From Ensifer sp. LC11 (lineage in GTDB: Bacteria; Pseudomonadota; Alphaproteobacteria; Rhizobiales; Rhizobiaceae), in assembly GCF_001695835.1 (NCBI RefSeq), contig NZ_MBSO01000012.1, positions 186,001 through 250,000 of the forward strand: DNA of 64,000 bases, read 5' to 3'. The notes under the pieces are model-generated. The model did no database searches and was not told the DNA's origin. It saw only the letters and a program-made list of their open reading frames with translations. Position numbers and translations under genes: made by a program. Of the stretch, positions 51,714 through 60,465 are shown in pieces (within the stretch, counting starts at the first letter, position 1; every line of letters begins with the position of its first letter).

Positions 51714-53771
51714 TCAATTCCTCCGGCGAATGAGGGCGTCAGCGGCAACGGCTCCCTGGCCATCGGGCAACACCATCAAAGGATTGATATCGAGTTCTTC
51801 GAGTTTCGAAGCGTTTGCAACGACATAGGATGCCGCTGCCGCGACAGCCTCGATCAATGCTGCGTCATCGGCGGCAGGCGCGCCGCGATAGCCGTCGAGC
51901 AGCTTGCGGATCTTCAAGCCGCCGATGGTCTCGCGGATCGCGTCCGGCGTCGTCGGCAGCGTCAGGATAGCGGAATCATCGAGCAGTTCCACCAGGATGC
52001 CGCCGGCACCGATCGTCAGCACCGGACCGGCCACGGGGTCGCGCATGGCGCCGATGATCAGCTCGGCGACGGGTTTTGCCACCATCTTCTCGACCAGAAA
52101 ACCCGAGGCGACCGCGGTCATGGCCTTCGCTGCGGCAAAGACCTCCTGGGTATTTGCGAGGTTGAGCTTCACCGCGCCCGCTTCAGTCTTGTGGGCAACG
52201 CCAAGACCCTTGAGCACGACCGGGAACCCGAGTGCCTCGGCGGCGGCTGCGGCCTCCTCGGCGGTCGCAGCGGTCCTGCCTTCAGGCACGTTGAGGCCGG
52301 CGGCGGCAAGCTCCATCTTCGCCTCGTGTTCGCTGAGCGTGATGGCTTCGCCGGTACCGGCGCCAAGGCCATCGAGCAGGCGGGGCGGGGCGGGCTTGGC
52401 CCAGGCAGCACCAATGCCGGCGGCCGTCTCGATCGCCGCCAATGCCTCTTCTATGCCGAAGAAGGGCACGACGCCGGCCTTCATCAGGAAGAGCGCGGTT
52501 GCCTCCGGCATGTTCTCGCCGAGGCTGGCAACGATGCCGGCGCGGGCGCCGGTCGCCCTCGCGGCGTCGATCACCGCGTGGCAGGTGGTTTCCCAGTCGG
52601 TGGCGTCGCAGCGGTCGAGCCGCGGGAAATCGAGCACGAGCAGATTGATCGCATAGCCGCCCTTCATCATGGCGGTAAAGGCGGTGGTCTGCTTCTCGCG
52701 GTTGCCCCAGACAAAGGTGTGGTAGTCGAGCGGGTTGGCGATCGTCACCATCTCGCCGAGCGCGTCCTTGAGCGGCTTCTTCTGTTCGTCGCGCAGCGCC
52801 CGGTAGTTCACCCGGTAACGTTCGCCGGCGTCAGCCATCAGCGAAGCTTCGCCGCCGGAGCAGCTCATCGACGAGATCTCGTTGCTGTCAAGCGGGCCTG
52901 CGACATGCAGGAGCTTCAGCGTTTCCAAGAGCGCCGGCAGCGTGTCGACGCGGCCGATGCCGAGGCGGGCAAGAAGGGCGGAGGAGACGCGGTCGTTGCC
53001 GGCAAGCGAGGCGGTGTGCGAAACGGTCGCAAGCTGCGCGGCTTCGGATTTTCCGACCTTGAGCGTCACGACAGGCTTGCCGAGTTCGCGGGCGCGGGTT
53101 GCCAGCCGCTCGAGCGCGGCAATGCTGTCGAAGCCTTCGATATGCAGGCCGACGGCGGTGACGCGTGGATCTTCGAGCACGGCGCAGGCGATGTCGGAAA
53201 GCCCCGTCTGCGCCTGGTTGCCGGCGGTCATGACATAGGCGAGCGGCAGGCCGCGCGTCTGCATCGAGATGTTGCAGGCGATGTTGGAGGATTGTGTCAG
53301 GACGGCGACGCCCTTTTCGACGCGTTGCATGCCGTGCTGGTCTGGCCAGAGCAGGGCACCGTCGAGCATATTGATGAAGCCGTAGCAGTTGGGCCCGACG
53401 ATCGGCATGTCGCCGGCGGCCGCAACCAGTGCCTCCTGCATGTCGTTGCCGTCGTCAAGCTCGCTTGCCGCCTCGCGGAAGCCCGAGGCATAGCAGACGG
53501 CGCCGCCGGCACCGCGGCTCGCGAGATCGCGGATGATGTCGATGGTCAGCTGTCGGTTGACGCCGACGAAGGAGGCATCCGGCGCCGCGGGCAGTTCCGC
53601 CACCGAGCGGTAACATTTGCGGCCAAGAATCTCGGCCTCGCGCGGGTGCACCGGCCAGATCTCGCCGGAAAACCCCATCTTGTCGCATTGTTCGATGACA
53701 CGCCGGGCTTCCTTGCCGCCGAAGACGGCGATGGTGCGCGGGCGGATCAGGCGGTCGAGGGAGCGGGTCAT
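51714..53771 (-). CDS. ADP-forming acyl-CoA synthetase (fused alpha-beta)
   Basis: Protein of 685 aa. An N-terminal CoA-binding domain (FGGKEARRVIEQ) leads to succinyl-CoA-ligase-like domains with the phosphohistidine H252 in SHTASLAGND, and a C-terminal ATP-grasp domain (LSEHEAKMELAAAGLNVPEG onward). Such enzymes make acyl-CoA from acid, CoA and ATP with ADP plus phosphate as products. Here it is likely to activate gamma-butyrobetaine, crotonobetaine or carnitine, replacing the AMP-forming CaiC of enterobacteria. ATG 53771 follows GGGAGG. Confidence 0.88.
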   Translation of the reverse strand: MTRSLDRLIRPRTIAVFGGKEARRVIEQCDKMGFSGEIWPVHPREAEILGRKCYRSVAELPAAPDASFVGVNRQLTIDIIRDLASRGAGGAVCYASGFREAASELDDGNDMQEALVAAAGDMPIVGPNCYGFINMLDGALLWPDQHGMQRVEKGVAVLTQSSNIACNISMQTRGLPLAYVMTAGNQAQTGLSDIACAVLEDPRVTAVGLHIEGFDSIAALERLATRARELGKPVVTLKVGKSEAAQLATVSHTASLAGNDRVSSALLARLGIGRVDTLPALLETLKLLHVAGPLDSNEISSMSCSGGEASLMADAGERYRVNYRALRDEQKKPLKDALGEMVTIANPLDYHTFVWGNREKQTTAFTAMMKGGYAINLLVLDFPRLDRCDATDWETTCHAVIDAARATGARAGIVASLGENMPEATALFLMKAGVVPFFGIEEALAAIETAAGIGAAWAKPAPPRLLDGLGAGTGEAITLSEHEAKMELAAAGLNVPEGRTAATAEEAAAAAEALGFPVVLKGLGVAHKTEAGAVKLNLANTQEVFAAAKAMTAVASGFLVEKMVAKPVAELIIGAMRDPVAGPVLTIGAGGILVELLDDSAILTLPTTPDAIRETIGGLKIRKLLDGYRGAPAADDAALIEAVAAAASYVVANASKLEELDINPLMVLPDGQGAVAADALIRRRN

Positions 53772-54080
53772 GCGGCGCCTCCCGCGACGGCGCGCGTCGA
53801 GGCTACGGGGGATACCCCCCTCTGCCCTGCCGGGCATCTCCCCCACAAGGGGGGAGATTGGATGGGGCGCAGTGGTCGCCAAGCATCGGCCGTCGAATGA
53901 CGTTGGGCCATCTGCGAGCGGAAGCGGCGCGTCGCGACAAGCCGATCTATGGGCCGATCAATGGAAAGCTGAATGGTCGGGAGGGGCAGGGCGGGTAATC
54001 CTGGCCGATCTCCCCCCTTGTGGGGGAGATGCCCGGCAGGGCAGAGGGGGGTAAGCACCGGAACTTCGACCTTCATCCCG
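53772..54080. other. Spacer made of an inverted-repeat element
   Basis: These 309 bp between the CoA ligase and acyl-CoA dehydrogenase genes hold no supported gene. Most of the space is a pair of 46-47 bp inverted repeats (53812-53858 and 54007-54053) with a 148 bp interior. Confidence 0.6.
53812..54053. repeat. Paired inverted repeat (about 242 bp element)
   Basis: Left arm 53812-53858 contains CCCCCCTCTGCCCTGCCGGG then CATCTCCCCCACAAGGGGGG; right arm 54007-54053 is its reverse complement almost without change. Each arm is itself a small hairpin (CTCCCCC-ACAA-GGGGGAG type). The interior has no reading frame of note. It resembles a rhizobial mosaic element or MITE inserted within the operon. 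Confidence 0.75.
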
Positions 54081-55241
54081 TCACGCTCCCAGCGGCCTGA
54101 GCAGGTCGCGGCTGATGATGTGGCGCTGGATTTCCGACGTGCCGTCCCAGATGCGTTCGACGCGGGCGTCGCGCCAGAAGCGGGCGAGCGGCAGGTCGTC
54201 CATCAGGCCCATGCCGCCGAAGATCTGGATTGCCTCGTCGGTGACGCGGGCGAGCATTTCGGTGGCAAAGACCTTGGCCGAGGCGATTTCGCGGTTTGAC
54301 GGCAGGCCGTTGTCGAGCCGCCAAGCGGCTGACAGCGTCAGGAGGTCGGCGGCGTCGATCTCGGTGATCATGTCGGCGAGCTTGAAGGAAACGCCCTGGT
54401 TGGCGCCGATCGGCTTGCCGAACTGTTTGCGGTCGGCCGCATAGTTCAGCGCGTAGTCGAAGGCGCGGCGGGCCCGGCCGACGGAGGTGGCGGCCACAGT
54501 CAGCCTTGTGGCGAACAGCCAGTCATTGGCGACATCAAAACCCTTGTGCACTTCGCCGAGGATTTGGGACGAAGGCAGGCGGCAGTCGTCGAAGGTCAGG
54601 ATGCAGTTGTTGTAGCCGCGGTGCGAAACGGAGTTGTAGCCCTTGCGGATCTCGAAGCCGGGCGTGCCGCGGTCGACGAGGAAACAGGTGATCTTCTTCT
54701 TCGGCCCGCGCGGCGTGTCCTCTTCACCGGTTGCGATGAAGACGATGACGAAATCGGCGATGTCGGCATGGCTGATGAAATGCTTGGTGCCGTTGACGAT
54801 CCAGTCGTCGCCGTCCTTGCGGGCAAAACACTTCATGCCGCGCACGTCGGAGCCGGCGTCCGGCTCGGTCATGGCGAGGGCGTCGAACTTGTCGCCCTTG
54901 ACCGCGGGCAGCAGGTACTTCTCGCGCTGCTCGGCATTGCAGGCCATCAGGATGCCCGAGGGGCGGCCGAAGAAGACCGTCAGGCCCATCGAGCCGCGGC
55001 CAAGCTCGCGCTCGACCAGCGTGAACGAGGTGTGGTCGAGGCCGGCGCCGCCGACTTCTTCCGGAAAATTGCAGCCGAAGAAACCGATCTCCTTGCACTT
55101 GCGGGCGATTTCCTGGCCAAGCTCGCGCGGCACCACGCCGGTGCGCTCGACCTCGTCCTCATGCGGATAGATTTCCGTTTCGACGAAGCTCCTGACCGTA
55201 TCGACGATCATCTGCTGTTCTTCGGTCAGTGCGAAATTCAT
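54081..55241 (-). CDS. Acyl-CoA dehydrogenase (CaiA-like; crotonobetainyl/gamma-butyrobetainyl-CoA)
   Basis: FAD enzyme of 386 aa: LTEEQQMIVDTVRSFVETEI at the start, MTEPDAGSDVRG and IVNGTKHFISHADIADF in the middle, IFGGMGLMDDLPLARFWRD and GTSEIQRHIISRDLLRPLG at the end. It resembles CaiA and glutaryl-type dehydrogenases. In this operon it probably oxidises gamma-butyrobetainyl-CoA to crotonobetainyl-CoA. ATG 55241 follows GAGGGG. A strong hairpin (55326-55351) lies between it and the dehydrogenase-thioesterase gene. Confidence 0.9.
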   Translation of the reverse strand: MNFALTEEQQMIVDTVRSFVETEIYPHEDEVERTGVVPRELGQEIARKCKEIGFFGCNFPEEVGGAGLDHTSFTLVERELGRGSMGLTVFFGRPSGILMACNAEQREKYLLPAVKGDKFDALAMTEPDAGSDVRGMKCFARKDGDDWIVNGTKHFISHADIADFVIVFIATGEEDTPRGPKKKITCFLVDRGTPGFEIRKGYNSVSHRGYNNCILTFDDCRLPSSQILGEVHKGFDVANDWLFATRLTVAATSVGRARRAFDYALNYAADRKQFGKPIGANQGVSFKLADMITEIDAADLLTLSAAWRLDNGLPSNREIASAKVFATEMLARVTDEAIQIFGGMGLMDDLPLARFWRDARVERIWDGTSEIQRHIISRDLLRPLGA

Positions 55242-55325
55242 TGTGTTGTTCCCCTCGTTTTCGCGCCGCTGACGTCGGTTCCGCAAACGAAGGCCGCCTC
55301 CTCAAGCGTCCCTCGGCTGCGGTTT

Positions 55326-55351
55326 GCAGCTTCGCCGGTGGGCGAAGCTGC
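55326..55351. terminator. Perfect 11 bp hairpin in operon spacer
   Basis: GCAGCTTCGCC (55326-55336) pairs with GGCGAAGCTGC (55341-55351) around GGTG. It lies between the lcdH stop (55377) and the acyl-CoA dehydrogenase start (55241). No U-tract follows on the minus strand, so it may attenuate or stabilise rather than terminate. Confidence 0.45.
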
Positions 55352-55376
55352 CTATCGATGGCCTGCCGCTTTGCGG

Positions 55377-56870
55377 TCAGGCGCGCTTCTGGCCGACGAA
55401 GCGTCCGACGCCTTCCGGCGTCGGCAGCTGCGCATGCGCTTCGGCAATGGCGGCAAGCTTACTCAGCACGTGTGCCGGGGCGGCGACGGCCTTGCCGGCC
55501 TTGCTGTCCACGTGCAGTGCCATCTGTTCGGCGGTCGCCACCGCCTCGTTGGTCGCGGCGTTGTAGATCGTCGAGAAGATGTGCAGGCGCTTCTCGTCGG
55601 AGGAGAGCACCTGGCAGGTCGAATAGAGCGCGTCGCCGAGCTTGGCCTCGCCGAGGTTCCGGATGTGGGTCTCGACGGTATAGTAGCTGTGGCCGTCGCG
55701 CACATAATCGAGATCGACGCCGATCAGGCGAAGCAAGCCGTCGGTGGTGTCGCCGAAGACCTGGAGATAGCGGTGCTCGGTCATGTGGCCGTTGTAGTCG
55801 ACCCAGGCAGCACTCACCTTGGTGTCGACAATGCGCAGCGGCTTTACGTCGCCGAGGTCGGCCTCCGGCTTCTTGGCGTTGGCCCAGAGCTTGGCTTCGA
55901 AATCGGCTAGCAGCTTGCCGGCACCCCAGCCTTCGCCGCCATTGCCTGATTTCAGCGCATGCATGATGCCGACGAGGTTTTCGTCGCGGATGCGTTCGAG
56001 TTCGCGGATCGAGCGGCCGGCGGCCTGGGCGTCCGACTGGGCGCCGATCTTTTCGACGAGCGCATCGTCGAGATCAACGACATCGGTGAACTTCGTCCAG
56101 GGCCATTTGAGGCAGGGGCCGAACTGGGCGAGGAAGTGGCGCATGCCGGCTTCACCGCCGGCGATGCGATAGGTCTCGAACAGGCCCATCTGCGCCCAGC
56201 GCATGCCGAAGGAATAGCGCATGACATTGTCGAGTGTCTCGGTATCGCAGATGTCGTCCTGGATCAGCCAGAGCGCCTCGCGCCACAGCGCTTCGAGCAG
56301 GCGGTCGCCGACGAAAGCCTCGATCTCCTTGGCGATGACGACGCCCTTCATGCCGATCTGCTCGACGCCCAACATGGCGCGCTCGATCGTCGCCTTCGTC
56401 GTCTTCTTGCCGCCGACCAGTTCGACGAGCGGCAGCAGGTAGACGGGGTTGTAAGGATGCGCCACGAACATGCGCTCGGGGTGGTGCATTTCGGACTGCA
56501 GATCGGAGGGCAGCAGGCCCGAAGTGGACGAGCCGATCAGCGCATCCGGCCGCGAAGCCGCATCGATCTTGGTGATGACGCCGCGCTTCAGCTCCAGCCG
56601 CTCCGGCACGCTTTCCTGAATCCAATCAGCGTCTTTGACCGCTTCCTCGATGCTCTTGCAGAAGGTGAGTTTTCCCTTCGGCGGCAGCGGCGCCATCGTC
56701 AGCATCGCATAGGCGCGCTCGGCATTGGCCATGACCTCGCCGATGATGCGCTCGGCTTCCGGATGCGGGTCGAAGATCTTTACGTCGATGCCGGCGAGCG
56801 CGAAGCGCGCCACCCAGGCGCCGCCAATGACGCCGCCGCCGACACAGGCTGCTTTGGTGATAAAGCTCAT
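55377..56870 (-). CDS. lcdH: L-carnitine 3-dehydrogenase fused to betainyl-CoA thioesterase
   Basis: Protein of 497 aa, two domains. The N-terminal 3-hydroxyacyl-CoA-dehydrogenase-like half has the Rossmann CVGGGVIGGAW motif and a catalytic-type H138 in AHPYNPVYLLPLVE; it oxidises L-carnitine to 3-dehydrocarnitine with NAD. The C-terminal hot-dog thioesterase (about 350-470) carries VDYNGHMTEHRYLQVFGD. In S. meliloti the fused protein combines carnitine dehydrogenase with cleavage of betainyl-CoA to glycine betaine and CoA. It lies immediately downstream of the BKACE gene. Confidence 0.93.
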   Translation of the reverse strand: MSFITKAACVGGGVIGGAWVARFALAGIDVKIFDPHPEAERIIGEVMANAERAYAMLTMAPLPPKGKLTFCKSIEEAVKDADWIQESVPERLELKRGVITKIDAASRPDALIGSSTSGLLPSDLQSEMHHPERMFVAHPYNPVYLLPLVELVGGKKTTKATIERAMLGVEQIGMKGVVIAKEIEAFVGDRLLEALWREALWLIQDDICDTETLDNVMRYSFGMRWAQMGLFETYRIAGGEAGMRHFLAQFGPCLKWPWTKFTDVVDLDDALVEKIGAQSDAQAAGRSIRELERIRDENLVGIMHALKSGNGGEGWGAGKLLADFEAKLWANAKKPEADLGDVKPLRIVDTKVSAAWVDYNGHMTEHRYLQVFGDTTDGLLRLIGVDLDYVRDGHSYYTVETHIRNLGEAKLGDALYSTCQVLSSDEKRLHIFSTIYNAATNEAVATAEQMALHVDSKAGKAVAAPAHVLSKLAAIAEAHAQLPTPEGVGRFVGQKRA

Positions 56871-56886
56871 GGTGTCCTGTCCTTGA

Positions 56887-57789
56887 TCAGCGTTTCGTCA
56901 GCTTCAGTTTCTCGCGGACCTCTTTCGGCCCGATGATCTTGGCGCCCATGCCCTCGATGACACCGACAGCCTTTTCGACGAGCTGGCCGTTGGTGGCGAG
57001 CTGGCCCTTGCCGATGTAGAGGTTGTCTTCGAGGCCGACGCGGACGTTGCCGCCGGCAAGGATCGCCGCTGCCGGATAGGCAAGCGCGTTGCGGCCGATG
57101 GAGAAGGCCGAGAAGGTCCAGTTGGCGGGAACGTTGTTGACCATCGCCATGAAGGTGTTGAGGTCGTCGGGCGCGCCCCATGGGATTCCCATGCAGAGCT
57201 GGATCAGTACCGGATCCTCGATCAGGCCTTCCTCGACCAGTTGCTTGGCAAACCAGAGGTGGCCGGTATCGAAGGCTTCGATCTCGGGGCGCACGCCGAG
57301 TGCTGTCATCTGGCGGGCCATCTCGCGCAGCATCGACGGCGTGTTGGTCATGACATAGTCGCCGAGCGAGAAGTTCATGGTGCCGCAGTCGAGCGTGCAG
57401 ATCTCCGGCAGGCACTCGGCCACATGCGCGACGCGCTCGGTGGCGCCGGCCATGTCGGTGCCTTTCTCGCTGAGCGGGAGCGGACTTTCGACATTGCCGA
57501 AGATAAGGTCGCCGCCCATGCCGGCGGTCAGGTTCAGCACCATGTCGACATCGGCGGAGCGAATGCGGTCCGTGACTTCCCGGTAAAGATCGAGCCTGCG
57601 CGAAGGTGCGCCGGTCTCCGGATCGCGGACGTGGCAGTGGACCACAGCGGCACCAGCCTTGGCCGCCTCGACCGCCGCTGCGGCGATCTGTTTCGGGGTG
57701 ATCGGAACATGGCTGGACTTCGAAACGGTGTCTCCCGAGCCGGTGACGGCACAGGTGATGAATACCTCGCGGTTCATGCTGAGCGGCAT
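56887..57789 (-). CDS. BKACE-family enzyme, 3-dehydrocarnitine cleavage
   Basis: Beta-keto acid cleavage enzyme of 300 aa. The metal-binding HCHVRDPETG motif has H51 and H53; the TIM-barrel pattern continues with VLNLTAGMGGD, GTMNFSLGDYVMTN and IEAFDTGHLW. BKACE proteins condense a beta-keto acid with acetyl-CoA, giving acetoacetate and a new acyl-CoA. Beside a carnitine dehydrogenase the substrate is 3-dehydrocarnitine, giving betainyl-CoA for the fused thioesterase. ATG 57789 follows GGGAG. It is the first gene of the operon, divergent from cdhR. Confidence 0.93.
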   Translation of the reverse strand: MPLSMNREVFITCAVTGSGDTVSKSSHVPITPKQIAAAAVEAAKAGAAVVHCHVRDPETGAPSRRLDLYREVTDRIRSADVDMVLNLTAGMGGDLIFGNVESPLPLSEKGTDMAGATERVAHVAECLPEICTLDCGTMNFSLGDYVMTNTPSMLREMARQMTALGVRPEIEAFDTGHLWFAKQLVEEGLIEDPVLIQLCMGIPWGAPDDLNTFMAMVNNVPANWTFSAFSIGRNALAYPAAAILAGGNVRVGLEDNLYIGKGQLATNGQLVEKAVGVIEGMGAKIIGPKEVREKLKLTKR

Positions 57790-57844
57790 TGCTGTCTCCC
57801 TTTTATTGACCTCATTACGAGCCAAGAAAGACCGCGCTGCTTTT

Positions 57845-57875
57845 CATTATCGGCTTCATCCTATACATTATCGGC
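57845..57875. promoter_or_regulatory. CdhR-type direct-repeat operator
   Basis: CATTATCGGC occurs at 57845-57854 and again at 57866-57875, exactly 21 bp apart, both on the plus strand; a CA two bases after each copy is also shared. The pair lies between the BKACE start (57789) and the cdhR start (57898). Two direct half-sites two helical turns apart are typical of AraC-family activators. Confidence 0.65.
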
Positions 57876-57897
57876 AACACGGCGGGGAAGTTTGGGC

Positions 57898-58869
57898 ATG
57901 GATCAGAACGTTTCGCAGGTGCAGCACGTCGATATCCTGGTGCTGCCGGAGACCAATCTGATCCTCGTTGCCTCCGTCATCGAGCCGATGCGTGCGGCCA
58001 ACCGCATCGCCGGGCGGCCGCTCTACGACTGGACGATCTACAGCCCTGACGGCGCGCCGATCGAAACGAAGAGCGGCATACCGATCCCGGTTTCAGGCGC
58101 CTTCCGGCCGCAGCGCGAGACATCGCCGCTCTTCATCCTCTCAAGCTACAACTGGCAGCGCAGCGCCACCTCGCAGCTGAAGATGTTCCTGTCGCAGACG
58201 GCGAGGCATCGTGAACTGATGGCGGGCATCGAATCCGGCTCCTGGCTGCTTGCCGAGACCAGCCTGCTCGACAACTTCAGCGCCACCACCCACTGGGAGG
58301 ATTTCGAGGATTTCACCACCAGCTATCCGCAGGTGACGATGGTGCGCGAGCGCTTCGTCATCGACGGCAAACGCATCACGACAGGCGGCTCGCTGCCGAC
58401 GCTCGACCTGATGCTGGAGCTGATCCGCCGCGCGCATGGCTATTCGCTGGCGCTCGAAGTGTCGCGCCTCTTCATCTACGAGCAGGAGCGCACCCGCGGC
58501 GATCTCCTGCAGATGCCGGCGATCGGCAACATGCGCATCCTCGATCCGCGCGTCGGCGCCGCGGTCAAGCTTATGGAGGAAACGGTGGAAGCGCCCCTGA
58601 CGCTCGTCCGGCTCGCCCGCCGCATCGGCGTCAGCACGCGGCATCTGCAGGACCTCTTTCGCGACACGATGGGGGTCGCGCCGCACGAGCATTACCTGGC
58701 GCTGCGCCTCAATGCGGCGCGGCGCAAGGTGATCGAGACGCGCCTCGAGTTTGCCGACATTGCCGCGATCTCCGGCTTCAATTCGTCGTCCTCGTTTTCG
58801 CGCAGCTACCGGGCGCATTATCGCGAAAGCCCGAGCGAGACGAGGAGGCGGCTGAAGCTGAAGAGCTGA
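57898..58869 (+). CDS. cdhR: GlxA-type AraC family activator of carnitine catabolism
   Basis: Regulator of 323 aa. The N-terminal half has the DJ-1/PfpI amidotransferase-like fold (VDILVLPETNLILVASVIEP, IESGSWLLAETSLLDNFSA); the C-terminal half is an AraC HTH pair (LTLVRLARRIGVSTRHLQDL, LEFADIAAISGFNSSSSFSR). The fold and position match CdhR of Pseudomonas and rhizobia, which activates carnitine dehydrogenase genes in response to carnitine. ATG 57898 follows GGGGAAG. It diverges from the BKACE gene over 108 bp holding the direct repeats. Confidence 0.88.
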   Translation: MDQNVSQVQHVDILVLPETNLILVASVIEPMRAANRIAGRPLYDWTIYSPDGAPIETKSGIPIPVSGAFRPQRETSPLFILSSYNWQRSATSQLKMFLSQTARHRELMAGIESGSWLLAETSLLDNFSATTHWEDFEDFTTSYPQVTMVRERFVIDGKRITTGGSLPTLDLMLELIRRAHGYSLALEVSRLFIYEQERTRGDLLQMPAIGNMRILDPRVGAAVKLMEETVEAPLTLVRLARRIGVSTRHLQDLFRDTMGVAPHEHYLALRLNAARRKVIETRLEFADIAAISGFNSSSSFSRSYRAHYRESPSETRRRLKLKS

Positions 58870-59207
58870 GCGCGCACTTCATGTTTTGATTCAAGCGAGA
58901 ATTTTCAGAGTCGTTTCAGGCGTTTGGCGGCGGATGATCACGAACTGATTCTGCGGCCGTACACGGCGGAAAGGTTCCGAGCTGGCACGTCATGTACGGA
59001 GCCTGCTTTAGTTCACGATGGCTTCTTCTCCCTCATTCCTGTGCTTGTCACAGGAATCCAGCCAGCCCAAGTCCTTGGGCTGAAAAGAGTCTTTCCGACA
59101 CGCCGACGCGCGTCGACTGGATTCCTGTGACAAGCACAGGAATGAGGGCAAGAGGTGCAGCCGAATACAAAGTCTTGGCGTCGCGTAACGCATGACACGG
59201 CAAAGCG
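58870..59207. other. Intergenic region with 31 bp inverted repeats
   Basis: These 338 bp between cdhR and the double-HTH LysR gene contain no supported gene. They hold one inverted-repeat element (59031-59147) in the middle. Both flanking genes end here (convergent), so the element may terminate both. Confidence 0.6.
59031..59147. repeat. Element with perfect 31 bp terminal inverted repeats
   Basis: The arms at 59031-59061 and 59117-59147 are perfect reverse complements; each also has an internal TCCTGTG-CTTG-TCACAGGA stem. The interior is 55 bp. It lies between two convergent genes. It looks like a rhizobial mosaic intergenic element and could act as a bidirectional terminator. Confidence 0.8.
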
Positions 59208-60386
59208 TCAGACCGGCGCGCTCCTCTTCATCATCGAAATCATCAGCTCGCCGATCTCGCCGGCGAAAGCGCCACGCGGCCAGACGAGCGTGAGGGATTG
59301 CCGGTAGGCGGGGCCAAGCCGGATCATCGCCGGGGGCCGATGCATCCTTGCGAGCGAGGATTCCGGTAGTACCGAGAGATAGCCGTGCTCGGCGACGAGG
59401 TTGATGATTACAGGAATGGAATCGACTTCGACGAGGGCGACGCGCCGCCGCTCTGCCTCATCCAGCGTGTCATCGAGGAAGCGGGCGGTCTCGCGGCGCA
59501 ATCCGCTCCTGACGCTTGGTACCGCGATCGGGCAGGCGGCGAGCAGCCTTGGCAGATCACCTGCGAAAGCGGAAAGGGCGGACGCGGGGCCTGCCAGCGC
59601 CAGCGGCATCTGCGACACCAGCCGGCCGTCGCAATCCAAGGGGATCTCGGCGACATCGAGCAGGGCGGCGTCGAACCGCCGGCTTCTAAGGCCCGCCAAA
59701 AGTTCATCCGCCGTGGTGCTGGATGTGTAGAGCGGCTGCCGCGGGCGGGTGCGTTGCCAGTTCGCCGTCAGCGCCGCCAGCATGCGGGCGATCTCGCTTT
59801 CGGGTCCAAGCGGCATGACGGCGCCGAGCCGCCAGGTGGCGGCGTCGCGGCGGAAGCGATCGGCCGAGGCGTGTGTCAGCCGCGCCCAGATATCGAGCAG
59901 GGCCTCGACCAACGGAATGATCCGCTCAGCGGTTGCCGTGGTGAGAACGCCGCCATGAGAGCGCTCGAACAGGCGGCTGCCGAGATGGCGTTCCAGGTCG
60001 GCCATTTGCCGTGTCAGCTGCGGCTGGCCGAGACCGAGCGCTTTTGCCGTGGCGCGAATGCTGCCGGAGCGGGCGATGCGCACGAAGCGATCGAGCGCGA
60101 CGAGACCGATGGGCGGAGCGGGATCGGTCGCCTCCCTGCCCACAGCTGTGAGGATGGCGGTGATCGTTGCCGTTGCCTCTCGAACGTCGGTCGCACGCGC
60201 GCGGGCTTCGAGTGTCAGCACCAGCATGGTCTCTTCCCGTCGGAAGAGTGACATGGAAATCGCCTGTTCGAAGCGTTTGACAGCGGCGCTGACGCTCGAA
60301 GGCGCGCGCCCGCAAAGGGCTGCGGCGCGGCGAATGCCGCCTTCGCCAAGCACTGCGTCCACGAGCACGATCGTCGCCAAATCCAT
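59208..60386 (-). CDS. LysR-type regulator with duplicated N-terminal HTH
   Basis: Protein of 392 aa, about 80 longer than usual LysR proteins. Residues 1-65 form one LysR-like HTH (IRRAAALCGRAPSSVSAAVK, RFEQAISMSLFRREE), and residues about 93-155 form a second (FVRIARSGSIRATAKALGLG, PQLTRQMADLERHLGSRLFE), followed by the normal effector domain ending LARMHRPPAMIRLGP. It diverges from the MIO-less lyase gene across 209 bp and is its likely regulator. The first HTH may have arisen by duplication. Confidence 0.88.
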   Translation of the reverse strand: MDLATIVLVDAVLGEGGIRRAAALCGRAPSSVSAAVKRFEQAISMSLFRREETMLVLTLEARARATDVREATATITAILTAVGREATDPAPPIGLVALDRFVRIARSGSIRATAKALGLGQPQLTRQMADLERHLGSRLFERSHGGVLTTATAERIIPLVEALLDIWARLTHASADRFRRDAATWRLGAVMPLGPESEIARMLAALTANWQRTRPRQPLYTSSTTADELLAGLRSRRFDAALLDVAEIPLDCDGRLVSQMPLALAGPASALSAFAGDLPRLLAACPIAVPSVRSGLRRETARFLDDTLDEAERRRVALVEVDSIPVIINLVAEHGYLSVLPESSLARMHRPPAMIRLGPAYRQSLTLVWPRGAFAGEIGELMISMMKRSAPV

Positions 60387-60465
60387 TCCATGATCCCCGA
60401 AGGCCGTACACGCATTTTCTGCGTTCTGAATTCGGCATCACCCGTTCCAGATTTGGGATATAGCA

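Noticed and set aside
59031-59147. Insertion sequence or transposon
   Set aside because: The inverted repeats enclose only 55 bp and no transposase gene is present; it is better described as a small intergenic element.
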